A DNA stretch of 64,000 nucleotides from VRUE01 sp963816785. GTDB taxonomy: Bacteria > Actinomycetota > Thermoleophilia > Solirubrobacterales > 70-9. This document shows, one piece after another, positions 50,754-63,824 of the stretch (its first letter is position 1; every line of letters begins with the position of its first letter). The notes beneath the pieces were generated by a model. That model was not told the DNA's origin, did no database searches, and saw nothing but the letters and a program-made list of their open reading frames with translations. The stretch covers positions 62,001 through 126,000 of the forward strand of contig CAWFLL010000002.1 in NCBI GenBank assembly GCA_963816785.1, in the 5' to 3' direction. The position numbers were made by a program, and so were the translations under genes.

Positions 50754-51755
50754 GTGAGCGCCTTCCTGCTGGCGGTTAGCTTCGCCGTCATCCTCGCCGG
50801 CGCCCTGCTCTTCACCAATGCGGTGGAGTGGCTCGGCCACCGGCTGAAGCTGGGCGAAGGGGCCGTCGGCAGCCTGCTGGCGGCGGTTGGGACCGCGATG
50901 CCGGAGACCCTGATCGCGATCGTCGCCCTGGTCGGCGGCGCCGAAGGCGGCGACGACGTGGCGATCGGCGCGATCGTCGGCGCTCCCTTCCTCCTCGCCA
51001 CGCTGGCGATGGGCCTGGTCGGCCTCTTCGCCTACCTCTACCGTGGGCGGCGCGACCAGGGCCTGACCCTCGAAGCGCACGGCCCCACCCTGGAGCGGGA
51101 CATCGTCTTCTTCCTGATCTTCTTCGCGGTCTCCCTGGCGCTCGCCTGGGGGGCGCCCGACCCGATCCGGATACCGATCGGGATCGTCGTCATCCTCTCC
51201 TACGTCGTCTACATCCGGCGCACCCTGCGCAGCAGCGGCGAGGTCCAGGCCCACGCAACGCTCGACCCGCTGATCTTCGAGCGCCGCGAGGAGTTCCGCA
51301 CCAACCCCGGGATCGCGCTCTGCGTGATCCAGCTCCTGGTCGGCCTCGGGGCGATGGTCGGCGGCGCCCATCTCTTCGTCGAGGAGCTGCTCAACCTCGC
51401 CGAGAGCCTCGGCGTCGAGGCGGTGGTGCTGGCGCTGGTCCTGGCGCCGCTGGCAACCGAGCTGCCGGAGAAGGTGAACAGCTTCTTCTGGGTGCGGGAG
51501 GGGAAGGACTCGCTCGCGCTCGGCAACATCACCGGGGCGATGGTCTTCCAGTCGACGATTCCCGTCGGGATCGGCCTCATCTTCACCGATTGGTCGCTGA
51601 GCATGAACGCGTCGCTCTCGGTGATCCTCGGCCTGGTCGGCGGCTTCCTCGCCTACGAGGCGCTGCATCGCCGCGACCGCTTCTCGCTGCCCGTGGTCGT
51701 CGCCTGGTTCACCCTCTACGCCAGCTACATCGTCGTCGTCGCGGTCACCGCCTGA
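50754..51755 (+). CDS. CaCA-family cation/Ca2+ antiporter-like membrane protein
   Basis: This 333-residue protein starts at GTG 50754. Two alpha-repeats are visible: LAAVGTAMPETLIAIVAL in the first half and LAPLATELPEKVNSFFWV in the second, with conserved Glu and Asn residues in each. There are about ten helices. This is the sodium/calcium exchanger membrane fold. The first repeat reads GTAMPET where exchangers usually have GTSLPE, so ion choice may differ. It begins 7 nt after the lipoprotein stop, so the two may be co-transcribed. Confidence 0.85.
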   Translation: MSAFLLAVSFAVILAGALLFTNAVEWLGHRLKLGEGAVGSLLAAVGTAMPETLIAIVALVGGAEGGDDVAIGAIVGAPFLLATLAMGLVGLFAYLYRGRRDQGLTLEAHGPTLERDIVFFLIFFAVSLALAWGAPDPIRIPIGIVVILSYVVYIRRTLRSSGEVQAHATLDPLIFERREEFRTNPGIALCVIQLLVGLGAMVGGAHLFVEELLNLAESLGVEAVVLALVLAPLATELPEKVNSFFWVREGKDSLALGNITGAMVFQSTIPVGIGLIFTDWSLSMNASLSVILGLVGGFLAYEALHRRDRFSLPVVVAWFTLYASYIVVVAVTA

Positions 51756-51796
51756 GCGAGGCTCAGGCAGCCTGCAGCTCGGCGAGCGCCGCGCCT

Positions 51797-52138
51797 CTAG
51801 TCCTCGCGACCCGGCTCTTGCCCGGACTCGTCGCCGTCGAGCTCGTCGTCGCCCTGCTCGAGGGCGGTCGCCGACACCGACCCACCCGAGCCCGGGTGGT
51901 AGTGGGTCTGGAATCGCTCCAGCGCTTCGTCGCGGCGGTCCTCGTCGATCGGGACGTCGTCGGAGACCCGCACCCAGTCGGCCCCCTCGTAGGCCTCCAT
52001 GTTGAAGACCTCCTGGTCGAGCGATGCCGAGTCGTCGACGACCACGATCACCTCGGTCTGCGGGTTGAAGTAGGTCCCGGGCTGCATCAGCAGCTCCTCG
52101 ACTTCGTAGAGATTCTCCTTCGCCGCCGTCATCTTCAT
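51797..52138 (-). CDS. Hypothetical acidic protein
   Basis: This 113-residue protein has an N-terminal helical stretch (MTAAKENLYEVEELLMQPG), a short beta core (TYFNPQTEVIVVVDDSASLD, MEAYEGADWVRV) and a low-complexity acidic tail. No family recognised. Its start ATGA overlaps the stop of the upstream gene at 52135, so the two are translationally coupled. Confidence 0.6.
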   Translation of the reverse strand: MKMTAAKENLYEVEELLMQPGTYFNPQTEVIVVVDDSASLDQEVFNMEAYEGADWVRVSDDVPIDEDRRDEALERFQTHYHPGSGGSVSATALEQGDDELDGDESGQEPGRED

Positions 52139-52596
52139 TCCAATCCTATGAGATCCGAGAGCTGGCGCTCGGTCTCGGCCTCGACGTCGAGGGGCTCCGC
52201 ACCACGCCTCGCCCGCCGTTCGTTGCGGGCGATCACGAGCGCGCGAACCTCGGCGCGGAGCTCCTCGTCGCGCCCGCCGGCCGTCCCCTCGGCGTGCAGG
52301 TCGAGCAGCCGCCTCACCTCGGCCTCGACGTCGATCGCGGGGTCGCCCCTGCGGCGGCGGCGGTAGTCCTTGGCCTCCAGCATCTGCCGCGCCTCCGTCT
52401 CCTGCAGGGCCCGGTCGACCTCCGCATCCGGCGCCGTGGGGCGCCGGGGCGGGGGGGCGTGCTCGATCGAGAACTGACCCCTGCCGATGCCCTTCCAGGC
52501 CTGCCCGGAGCGGGCGAAGCTGATCGCCGCGATCGGCAGCACGGCGAGCGTGATCAACGCCAGAACCATGCCGCTGCTGATCCCGATCGCCGCCAT
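52135..52596 (-). CDS. Hypothetical membrane-anchored protein
   Basis: The 153-residue product has one N-terminal helix (SGMVLALITLAVLPIAAISF) followed by a long charged, probably helical region with two similar segments: PAIDVEAEVRRLLDL and EPLDVEAETERQLSDL. The internal duplication suggests repeated binding modules. No family recognised. It diverges from the acyl-CoA dehydrogenase promoter (operator at 52654-52669). Confidence 0.6.
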   Translation of the reverse strand: MAAIGISSGMVLALITLAVLPIAAISFARSGQAWKGIGRGQFSIEHAPPPRRPTAPDAEVDRALQETEARQMLEAKDYRRRRRGDPAIDVEAEVRRLLDLHAEGTAGGRDEELRAEVRALVIARNERRARRGAEPLDVEAETERQLSDLIGLE

Positions 52597-52638
52597 CGGC
52601 CTAGGGTAGGGGGTCTCACGGAAAGGGCGGCCATCCGT

Positions 52639-52673
52639 TACTCTTCGGATTGGTTGACTGACCAGTCAATCGG
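52639..52673 (+). promoter_or_regulatory. Promoter -10 box and TetR-type operator of the acyl-CoA dehydrogenase
   Basis: TACTCT (52639-52644) is followed after 9 nt by TTGACTG-AC-CAGTCAA (52654-52669). The 20-mer TTGACTGACCAGTCAATCGG is the exact reverse complement of the core of the operator at 6112-6135, and the placement after the -10 box is similar. It is therefore likely that one TetR protein serves both. Confidence 0.75.
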
Positions 52674-52706
52674 CATTACTCCCACCGAAAGAAGGAGCTT
52701 CGAGCA

Positions 52707-53939
<1,233 letters not shown>

Positions 53940-53992
53940 GCCGCGGGCCGATTGCCCCGCCTCGGTCCCTGAGCGTAGGATCGAAGGCGGCG

Positions 53993-54703
53993 ATGGAGTC
54001 TGGGCGAAAGCAGATCAGCGTCGGGGGCGTCCTCGGTGAGACGTTCTCGATCTACGGTCAGAACGCCTTCGCCCTGATCGGCGGCGCGATCGCGGTGTTC
54101 GTGATCGTCGGCCTGGCGTCCGGCCTGCTCCAGAACGAGGGCGGGCTGATCCTCGGGACCCTGGCCGCGATCATCCGCCTGGTCGGGTATGCGATCTTCA
54201 CCGGGTTCGTGGTCAGGCTGGTGCAGGACATCCGCGACGGCAGGCGCGATCACTCGGTCGGCGACCTCTTCTCGTCGGCCTCGGCGGCGATCGTCCCGCT
54301 GATCGCGTTCGGGATCCTGTTCAGCATCGGGGTCGGGATCGGCTTCCTGCTGCTGATCATCCCCGGCTTCTTCCTGATCACGATGTGGTCGGTTGGCGCC
54401 CCCGCGATCGTCGTCGAGGACGAGGGCCCAATCGGGGCGTTCGGGCGCAGCTGGAGCCTGGTCCGCGGCGACGGCTGGGCGGTGTTCGCGGTCCTCGTCG
54501 TCGTCCTCCTGATCGTGATCGCGGTCGGAGTCGTCCTCGGTGCGATCGCGACGCCGATCGGCGATGGCGAAGCCGCGACGCTGGTCGCGGCGATCATCTC
54601 GAGCGTGATCACCGCGCCCGTCTTCGCCCTCGCCGTCAGCGTCCTCTACTTCGAACTCGGCGGCGGCGAGCAGGTGGCCGAGCAGGCGCCCGCCGCCTCC
54701 TAG
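53993..54703 (+). CDS. Polytopic membrane protein (GPDPase-membrane-domain-like)
   Basis: This 236-residue protein starts at ATG 53993 and has about six hydrophobic helices. The segments VGGVLGETFSIYGQNAFALI near the N-terminus, IPGFFLITMWSVGAPAIVVED and GAFGRSWSLVRGDGWAVF in the middle resemble the integral membrane domain found with some glycerophosphodiester phosphodiesterases. No catalytic domain is attached. It follows the acyl-CoA dehydrogenase by 53 nt on the same strand. Function unknown. Confidence 0.7.
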   Translation: MESGRKQISVGGVLGETFSIYGQNAFALIGGAIAVFVIVGLASGLLQNEGGLILGTLAAIIRLVGYAIFTGFVVRLVQDIRDGRRDHSVGDLFSSASAAIVPLIAFGILFSIGVGIGFLLLIIPGFFLITMWSVGAPAIVVEDEGPIGAFGRSWSLVRGDGWAVFAVLVVVLLIVIAVGVVLGAIATPIGDGEAATLVAAIISSVITAPVFALAVSVLYFELGGGEQVAEQAPAAS

Positions 54704-54717
54704 GCGGGATAGAGGCG

Positions 54718-54914
54718 GACGGGCGCGAGCGCGATCACTTCGTGCGCCAGCCCTGGGACGCGAAGGGGTCGGCCGACGTCGAAACGATGCCCCCCAAACG
54801 ATGGAGCTCTACGCTCGCATGTGCGGCTGGACCCTGGCCCGGGCGCACGCCCGCTCCGGGGACCCGGTGGCGATCGGCGCCTATCTCGGCCGGCTCGAGG
54901 CTCAAGACGCCTGA
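54718..54914 (+). pseudogene. 3' remnant of a DUF2252 gene
   Basis: Reading from 54718 gives GRERDHFVRQPWDAKGSADVETM and, after a one-base shift in a run of six C (54790-54795), MELYARMCGWTLARAHARSG followed by a short tail and stop at 54914. Both pieces match the C-terminal end of DUF2252 proteins (usually over 400 residues). Only about 65 residues remain and nothing upstream belongs to it, since an intact gene ends at 54703. It is a decayed fragment. A seventh C would restore the frame. Confidence 0.7.
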
Positions 54915-54969
54915 CCGGTCGCGATCGGGCGCCTCGATCTGGCGTCTCCTGGGGGCGAATTCCGTGTGT

Positions 54970-55008
54970 GATCGCCATTTGTTCCGGCATGGGGAACGAA
55001 TGGCGATC
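54970..55008 (+). promoter_or_regulatory. Long inverted repeat with the start codon in its loop
   Basis: Arms GATCGCCATTTGTTCC (54970-54985) and GGAACGAATGGCGATC (54993-55008) pair at 15 of 16 positions around a 7-nt loop, GGCATGG, that contains the ATG (54989-54991) of the AbiEi-like gene. It may be an autoregulatory operator or an mRNA hairpin controlling initiation. Confidence 0.55.
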
Positions 55009-55933
55009 ACGGCCCCGGGCGTCGCATGGCCGACTCGCCGAGCTGGCTGCGCAACAGCATGGCGTGGTCTCGATCCGCCAGCTCCTTGGCCCCCTCGGCT
55101 ACTCGAAGGCAGTGATCTCGCGTGCCGTCGCGGCTGGCCAGTTGCACCGGGTCCATCAGGGCGTCTACGCGGTTGGCCACACCAATCTCACCCAGCAGGG
55201 CAATTGTCTGGCTGCCGTTCTCGCCGCTGGGCCCAACGCCGTTCTCAGCCATCGCACTGCAGCCTGGCTGTGGGGGATCTGGCGATCGTCACCCGCGCCG
55301 TATGAGGTGACGACGCCGATTCCTCGCCGCCGCAAACCTCCCCTCGTCGTCCACTACGCCCGTCATCTGCAACCCGAGGACCGCGCCCTTGTCGAGGGGA
55401 TCCCGGTCACGGCGCTTGCGCGCACGCTTCTCGACCTGGCTGCCTTGGGTCGGCGATCGCAAACTGGAACGGTGCCTCGAGCGTGCCGAAGAACTCGAGC
55501 TGTTCGACTTGCGGCCGCTCGAGTCGCTGCTCGGTCGCACCGTCGGCCACCCTGGTCACGGCCGCCTGCGCCGCGCGATCGCGCTCTACCAGGCACCCGC
55601 CTTCACTCGCTCTGGTCTCGAGCGGCGGTTCCTCGACCTCGTCCTGAAAGCGGGCCTACCGCGGCCCTCCACCGGCTTCAATGTGGCGGGGTACGAGCTT
55701 GACGTCTACTGGCAGGAGGAGCACTTCGCGGTCGAACTCGACACTTTCGAGACTCACGGCAGCCGCGGCGCCTTTGAGCGCGACCGGCGACGGCAGGAGG
55801 ATTTGAAGCTCACCGGCGTCGAGATGATTCGTGTGACCGGCCGACGCCTCGAACGCGAGCCGCGGCAGGTGGTCGAACGCGTCGCCCGGCTGCTGGAGCA
55901 GCGCCGGATCGGTCTCGGGCGTGCCGAGGACGC

Positions 55934-55937
<4 letters not shown>
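54989..55937 (+). CDS. AbiEi-type winged-helix / DUF559 nuclease-like protein, frameshifted near 55448
   Basis: From ATG 54989 the first ~153 residues contain an AbiEi_4-like N-terminal winged helix (LAAQQHGVVSIRQLLG, then RVHQGVYAVGH) and ...LARTLLDLAA. The next part is in the +1 frame (KLERCLERAEELELFDLRP) and leads to a DUF559 / very-short-patch-repair-like domain (YELDVYWQEEHFAVELDTFETHG) ending at 55937. One extra G in the GGG at 55447-55449 explains the break. AbiEi is the antitoxin/regulator of type IV toxin-antitoxin systems, but actinomycetes have many orphan AbiEi-DUF559 proteins without a toxin; none is seen here. Real pseudogene or sequence error cannot be told apart. Confidence 0.7.
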
Positions 55938-57766
<1,829 letters not shown>

Positions 57767-57791
57767 GGGCTACGCCAGGGTAGGAAAAGAA

Positions 57792-57814
57792 GAGGCCCGC
57801 CGGTGGCGGGCCTC
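57792..57814 (-). terminator. Rho-independent terminator of the cold-shock gene
   Basis: On the reverse strand a 10-bp perfect stem (GAGGCCCGCC / GGCGGGCCTC) with a 3-nt loop is followed by TTCTTTTCC. It lies 25 nt past the cold-shock stop and before typA. Confidence 0.85.
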
Positions 57815-57838
57815 GTCAGCGCGAAAACTCGGCGCGTT

Positions 57839-58045
57839 CTACGAGGTCTGCTGGACGCTCGCCGCGGCGGGGCCTTTCGGCCCTTCCTCGGACTCGTAGC
57901 TCACCTTGGCGCCCTCGGTCAGGGACTTGAAGCCCTCGCCGAGGATGGCGCTGTGATGGACGAATACGTCCTTGGAGCCGTCATCGGGCGTAATGAACCC
58001 GTAGCCCTTGTCGTCGCTGAACCACTTGACTGTTCCGGTTGGCAT
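57839..58045 (-). CDS. Cold-shock domain protein, CspA family
   Basis: This 68-residue protein has the RNP1-like KGYGFITPDDG and RNP2-like DVFVHHSAI motifs in a complete CspA fold (TGTVKWFSDD ... EEGPKGPAAASV). It binds single-stranded RNA or DNA and acts as an RNA chaperone. The start is ATG 58045. The ~175-nt upstream region to 58222 has no gene and would give a long 5' leader, a feature of many csp mRNAs. The next gene diverges at 58223. Confidence 0.93.
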   Translation of the reverse strand: MPTGTVKWFSDDKGYGFITPDDGSKDVFVHHSAILGEGFKSLTEGAKVSYESEEGPKGPAAASVQQTS

Positions 58046-58222
58046 GCATTGCCTCCACTTCGTGTGCTGCGAACGCGGAGGATGCTGGTGAAGCAACGAC
58101 GCGAGCGCTAGGCACAGCTTTTCTCCGGGTATCAACCCGGACTGGTGGCCGGACCGTAGCATGGTCGGGGGCGCGTTTGGCCGCCTCCGCATCCCACGCT
58201 TTCATTCAGGGTTCAAGCAGAG

Positions 58223-60752
58223 GTGGTGACAACCGATACCTTTGACCCTGTGACGTCGCCAGGGAAAGCGCGCCACCTGGGCGGGGCGCGGTCCTCGCTC
58301 GCCCTCGTTCTCGCAGCCTCGCTGCTGGCGCCTGCGATGGCCCACGCCGAACTTGGCCCCCCCGGCAACCCGGAGCTCTCTGCCCGCCTGTCCGACTTGG
58401 CGAAGCCATCCGTGCGCTCGGCGTCTCATCGGGCGCAGGCTGCGCGGCTCAGCCTGCCCCGAAACGGGCCCGGGAGCCTGATCCGCGGGGACGGCAACCG
58501 GGTCCTGGTCGAACGTGCGCTTCAACGCCGGCGTCGACGCCGCCGCCGGCGCCGACGAGCTCGAGAACGCCGGGGCCGAGGTCGTCCACGTCAGCGCCGC
58601 CTACCGGACGGTCGCCGCGCTCGCGCCGCCCGGCGGCCCTGCCCCAGACTGGCCGCCATCGCCGGGGTCGATGGCGTCACCGAGGTGCTCGCCCCGATCG
58701 TCTCGGCCAGCACCTGCGCCGGGCTGGTGACCTCGGAGGGGGACACCCAGCTCGCCGCCGCCTCCGCTCGCAACGGCTTCAACATCGAAGGGTCGGGGGT
58801 GACGGTCGGGATTCTCTCCGACTCGTTCGACACCAGCCCGTTCTGGTCCACGACGGCTGCGGATGACATCGCCAGCGGCGATCTGCCCGGGGCCGGGAAC
58901 CCCTGCGACCGGACCGATGCAGTCGCCGTCCTCGAAGACTTCCTCGATCCGGAAGAACCGACCATCGACGAGGGGCGCGGGATGGCCCAGATAGTGCACG
59001 ACCTCGCCCCCGCGGCCCCGCTCGCGTTCGCCACCGCATTTCCCAACGAATTCGCCTTCGCCGAAAACATCCGGAGGCTGGCCGCACCGCCGGGGTCGGG
59101 GGGCGCCGGCGCGGAAGTGCTGGTCGACGACATCGCCTACCTCGAAGAGCCGTTCTTCCAGGATGGCCCGATCGGAGTGGCGATCGACGACGTGACCTCC
59201 GCCGGGGCGGCGTACTTCTCCTCCGCCGGCAATGACAACCTGATCGACGAAGAAGGAAACGACATCGCCTCCTGGGAAGCGCCGGCATTCCGCGACACCA
59301 AATGCCCGCCGGAAGTGGAAGCGCTGGGACCGTTCGAAGAATGCCTCGACTTCGATCCCACTGAAGGCGGCGAGGATCCCACCTTCGGGATCACAGTTGA
59401 AGCCGAAGAAACCTTGAGTGTCGATCTGCAGTGGGCGGAACCTCGTTTCGGCGTCGAAGCCGATCTCGACGTCTTCCTCCTCGACGATGAAGACAAACCC
59501 GTGATCGTCGAAGAAGGAAGCGAAAAATTCCTCGTCGGAAGCGGCGACAACAACATCGCAGGGGGTTTCGAAAGCACCGAGAGGCCCGTCGAGTTCTTCG
59601 CTTGGGAAAACGAAAGCAGCGAAGACGAAGAAGTGCGGCTCGCGATCGACCGCTGCTTCGGGACCTGCAACCCCGGCGCCAACACGGCGGCGAAACCGCG
59701 GGTCAAGTTCGCGTTGGTGCAGAACGGCGGCGGCGTGGCCGGCGACCGAGTACCCGAAATCGGCCGAAGGGGACACGGTCGGCCCGACGGTCTTCGGCCA
59801 CACCGGCAGCCCCGCCGCGGTCAGCGTCGGCGCGGTGCCGTTCAACGACAGTTCCGAAGTCGAGCCCTACTCCTCGCGCGGCCCGGTCACCCACTACTTC
59901 GGTCCCGCCAAGCGGCGCACGCCGCGCGCCGCTCGCCCGAACCGCTCGAAATCCCGAAGCCGGACCTTGTCGCGACCGACTGCGGCCTGACCACGTTCTT
60001 CGTCCCGACCGAGACCCCGGGCATCAATCGCTTCTGCGGCACCTCGGCCTCCGCGCCCCACGCCGCCGCGGTCGCGGCGCTGATGCGGGAGGCGAACCCG
60101 TCGATGTCCGTCGCGCAGATCCGGACCGCGCTCGCGGCGAGCGCGAGACCGGTCGGCGACCTTCGGGCCCGAGCGCGGTCGGCGCCGGCCTGGTCGACGC
60201 CTTCGACGCCGTCAGCCGGGTCGCGATGCCGCCGGAAGTGGAAATCACCGAACCGCCCGCGCCACTGAGCTCGAACCCCACCCCCCGGATCGGGTTCGCC
60301 GCCAGCCGGCCGGTGACCTTCTTCTGCACGATCGACGAAGGGGTGCCGATACCCTGCGCGTCGCCGTTCGTGCCGGCGATACCCCTCGAAGACGGGGAAC
60401 ACACCTTCACCGTCGGCGGCACCGATCTCGCCGGCCGCTCGGGGATCGAGCGAAGCCGAGATCTTCACGATCGACACCACGCCCCCTCGACCTTCTATCC
60501 GCAAGCATCCCAAGAAGGTGATCCGGACCGAGAAGGCGAGGGTCAAGGGCGACGTTCCGCTTCGGCTCCGACGAGCCCGGCTCGACCTTCGTCTGCCGGA
60601 TCGACGGCGCCGCCTTTCGCGCCTGCACGGCGAAGTTCGTCCGCAAGTACAAGCGCGGCAAGCACAAGCTGCGGGTCAAGGCCAGCGACGCGCTCGGCAA
60701 CATCGACGCTCGCCCGGCCGTCTTCAGCTTCCGGGTCGAGAAGCCGAGGTAG
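58223..60752 (+). CDS. Secreted S8/S53-like serine peptidase, interrupted by frameshifts
   Basis: The reading begins at GTG 58223 (or GTG 58250), with a signal peptide (SSLALVLAASLLAPAMAHA). The peptidase core has VTVGILSDSFD (Asp), DEGRGMAQIVHDLAPAAPL where HGT would be in true subtilisins, and the serine motif FCGTSASAPHAAAVAALM. Replacement of HGT by an Glu-containing EGRGM recalls the S53-like (Glu-Asp-Ser) group. A C-terminal Ig-like domain (FTIDTTPP ... CRIDGAAFRAC) ends at 60752. The open frame changes near 58508, 58640, 59745, 59910, 60165 and 60440. Because its neighbours show the same pattern, assembly indels are the likely cause. Confidence 0.7.
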
Positions 60753-61441
60753 CGCCGGCATCCGGCGCCTGGCGCCGGATGATCCGGTGCCCGGCGAAGC
60801 AGCAGCACCAGCAGCGCGGCGGCGGTGCCGAGCACGAGTCGGGTCGGTGAGGCTGAGGCCCTCGAGCTTGGTCCCGAAGTAGACCGCCAGCGCGGTGATC
60901 GGCAGATAGCCGATGGCGGTCGTCCAGATGAAGCGCCAGGTCGGCACCCGGGCAGCGCCGGCCGCGTAGGAGACGAGGCTGAAGGGGAGGATCGGGATCA
61001 GGCGCATTGCGAGCAGCAGGGTCGCGCCGCCGCGCTCGATCGTCGCCTCGACTCGCTCGAAGCGCTCCGTCCCGAACCAGCGGTCGAGCAGCGGCCGGGC
61101 CAGCGAGCGGCCGATCGCGAAGCAGATCAGCCCGGAGAGCAGCCAGCCGGTCATCACCAGTGCCAGCGCCGGGAAGAAGCCGTAGAGGAAACCGGCCGCC
61201 GCGTCGACGATCTCCGCCGGGTAGAAGACGAAGGAGTGCAGCAGCGCCAGGGCGAGGATCAGCAACGGCCCGCCGACGCCGAGGCTGTCGAGGCTCGCTG
61301 CGCACCTCGGCGGAGTCGCCGCGGACCGCCGCCGCGGCCGCTTCGCGCAGCGGCTCGATCGCCAGCACCAGCGCCGCCAGCAGGACGATCCCCGCCGAGC
61401 GTGGCGACGATCGCGGTCGGCGACGGTCTCGGCGTCTCCAT
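60724..61441 (-). CDS. TVP38/TMEM64-family membrane protein, frameshifted
   Basis: The conserved core is readable on the reverse strand at ~60845-61265: ALLHSFVFYPAEIVDAAAG, GRSLARPLLDRWFG, LLLAMRLIPILPFSLVSYAAG and YLPITALAVYFGT, with several helices. Upstream pieces in other frames (METPRPSPTAIVATL, AGIVLLAALVLAIEPLRE, SLDSLGVGGP) belong to the N-terminus from ATG 61441. Downstream pieces (TAAALLVLLL, AGHRIIRRQAP) belong to the C-terminus ending at 60724. At least four single-base shifts are needed. TVP38/DedA-type proteins act in membrane lipid handling; the exact role is unknown. It begins 28 nt after the recD2 stop and overlaps the end of the convergent peptidase by 29 nt. Confidence 0.75.
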
Positions 61442-61469
61442 CGGGGGCAGTATCGCGGGGCGCGTCGCT

Positions 61470-63615
61470 CTAGCCGCGCAGACGCTCGGCCAGCCCCGAG
61501 TGGCGGCCGCCGCCCTCGTCGCGGCGCACCGCCATCGCCAGCGCGCCGCGGTCGCCGACCAGCGACGCAGGTTCGGCGCGCGCGGGTGATCGCCGTGTAG
61601 ACCAGCGGCCTGGTCAGCATCCGGGCGTGCGAGCGGTGACAGACGGCGACGACGATCGGGACCTCGCAGCCCTGCGCCTTGTGGACCGAGATCGCGTAGG
61701 CGAGCCGCAGCGTCGCGGTCTCCCCGTAGGGGATCTTCAGCGGGCCGTCGTCGGTGTCGACGACGATCTCTTCCTCCTCGGGGTCGTCGCTGCGCAGGAA
61801 GACGATCGAGCCGTTCATCAGCCCGAGGTCGTGCGAGTTGCGGGTCTGGATCAGGCGGTCGCCGACCCGGAAGCGGTCGTTGAGCGCGCGGCGGCCGTCG
61901 GGGTTGAGCTGCGCCTGGAGGCGCTCGTTGAGGGCGTCGATCCCGACCGCCCCCCTGTACATCGGGGCCAGCACCTGGACGTCGCGGATCGGGTCGACCC
62001 CGTAGCGGCCCGGGGCGCGCTCGGCGACGACCTCGACGACGGTGTCGAGCGCGCGCTCGGGGTCGGGTCGGTCGATGAAGAAGAAGTCGCGCTCCTGGCC
62101 CTCGCGCGGCTCGAGGTGAGGTGTCTCGCCCTGGTTGATCTCGTGGGCCGCGGTGGTGATCATCGAGCGCGCCGCCTGGCGGAAGATCTGGCTGAGCCGG
62201 ACCACCGGGGCGATCCCGGCCTCGATCAGATCGTCGAACGGCCTTCCGGCCCCGATCGGCGGCAGCTGGTCGGCGTCGCCGACGAAGACGACGTGGGTCG
62301 ACTCCGCGAGCCCGGCCAGCAGCACCTCCATCATCCGCAGGTTCAGCATCGAGGACTCGTCGACGACGACGAGGTCGGCCGGCAGCGGGCGCGCCGGCCC
62401 GTAGGCCGGCTCCCGGCCCGGTTGCCACTCCAGCAGCCGGTGGATCGTCGACGCCTCGTGCCCGGTCGCGTCCTCGAGGCGGCGGGCGGCGCGGCCGGTC
62501 GGCGCGCAGAGCGCGATCGAGGCGTTGGCCCGCTTCGCCTCGGCGACGATCGCCGCCGTGCAGACGGTCTTGCCGACCCCGGGCCCTCCGGTCAGGACCG
62601 TGATCCGCGAGGTGAAGGCGGCGCGCACGGCCGACCCACTGCTCCGGTGTCAGCCCGTCCTGCTCCGGGCGGCGGCGCCTCGGGGGGCTCGTGGTCGATC
62701 GTCGGCGGGGCGGAGGCGCGGGCGCGCATCGTCGCCGCCACCGCGACCTCGCTGGCGTGGGTGCGCTCGCGATAGGCGCGGTCCCTCGTCGAGCACCATC
62801 CCCCTGGCGGCGACCAGGACCTCGGGGTCGGGCGCCAGGCTCGATCAGCTTCGCGGTCCGCCCGACCAGCTCCTCGACCGGGAGGTGCGAGTGGCCCTGT
62901 GTCTCCGCCTCGGAGATCGCGTACACCGCGGCCGCCTGGGCGCGGCGGTCGGACTCGGGCGGGACGTCGCCGGCGAGGGCGATCCTGTCGGCGCGGGCGA
63001 AGCCGACGCCGTCGACCTCGGTCAGGCGGTAGGGGTCCTCGTGGAGGATCGCCATCGCCCGATCGCCGAAGCGCCGGTGGATCGGCGCCGCCAGGTGGGC
63101 GAGCCCGTGGGGGGCGAGTTCGACGTGGAGGTCGCGGATCGCCCGCGACGCGTGCCAGGAGTCGGCCGCCGCCGCGGCCTGCTTGGCGCTGACACCCCGC
63201 AGCGCGCCGAAGACGCCGGCCGGGTCGGCGGCGATCGCCCCCAGAACCCCCTCGCCGTGCTCGTCGACCAGCCGCTCGGCCCGGGTCGGCCCGATGTGGC
63301 GAAGCGTCGTCAGGTAGGCGACGCGGCCCTCGCGATCGGCCGGGTCGAGCGGCAGGGCGCCCCGCGGGCCTTCAGCTGCCGCCCGTATCGCGAGTGGGTC
63401 TGCCAGTCGCCGCTGACCTCGGCCCGTTCGCCGGCGTTGAGGTGGGCGACCGGACCGACCAGCGCGAAGCCCTCGCCGGAATCGGCGTCCTGCACCTCGA
63501 GCACCGCGTAGCCGTCGTCCTCGGCGCTGAAGATGACGCCGAGCACCTCGATCGTGCCGGTGAAGGCCGCCGCGTCGGCGTCGAAGAGGGTCGCTGCACC
63601 GAGTCCATCGCTCAA
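61470..63615 (-). CDS. recD2: RecD2-type DNA helicase, frameshifted
   Basis: The N-terminal OB-like part (TIEVLGVIFSAEDDGYAVLEV) starts after TTG 63615. The HhH-rich middle follows (LTTLRHIGPTRAERLVDEHG, ILHEDPYRLTEVDGVGFARAD). The helicase core has Walker A LTGGPGVGKTVCTAAIV, motif II DLVVVDESSMLN, FVGDADQLPPIGAG, and AYAISVHKAQGCEVP. The end (RGALAMAVRRDEG, GLAERLRG) stops at 61470. The total length (about 715 codons) is right for RecD2. Different frames are used near 63360, 62830, 62630-62790 and 61570, so at least four indels are present. RecD2 unwinds DNA 5'-3' in repair without RecBC. Confidence 0.8.
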
Positions 63616-63824
63616 AGCTAGCGGCGCCCGGGGCGGCAGTCCGGCGCACTCCGCGGAAGTCGCGCTTCTGCGGCCGAGCCGGAGCAATCAGCATCAGGCT
63701 CGGCCGTCTCGTCTCGATGAGCTGGAACGTGAGCCCAGCTGTTCGGCCAGCTCAGCACCGGGACGCGGGGAAGCGTCTAAGTTGATGCTCCGACGTCACT
63801 TCCTTAGCCGAGAGGAGGCAACTG

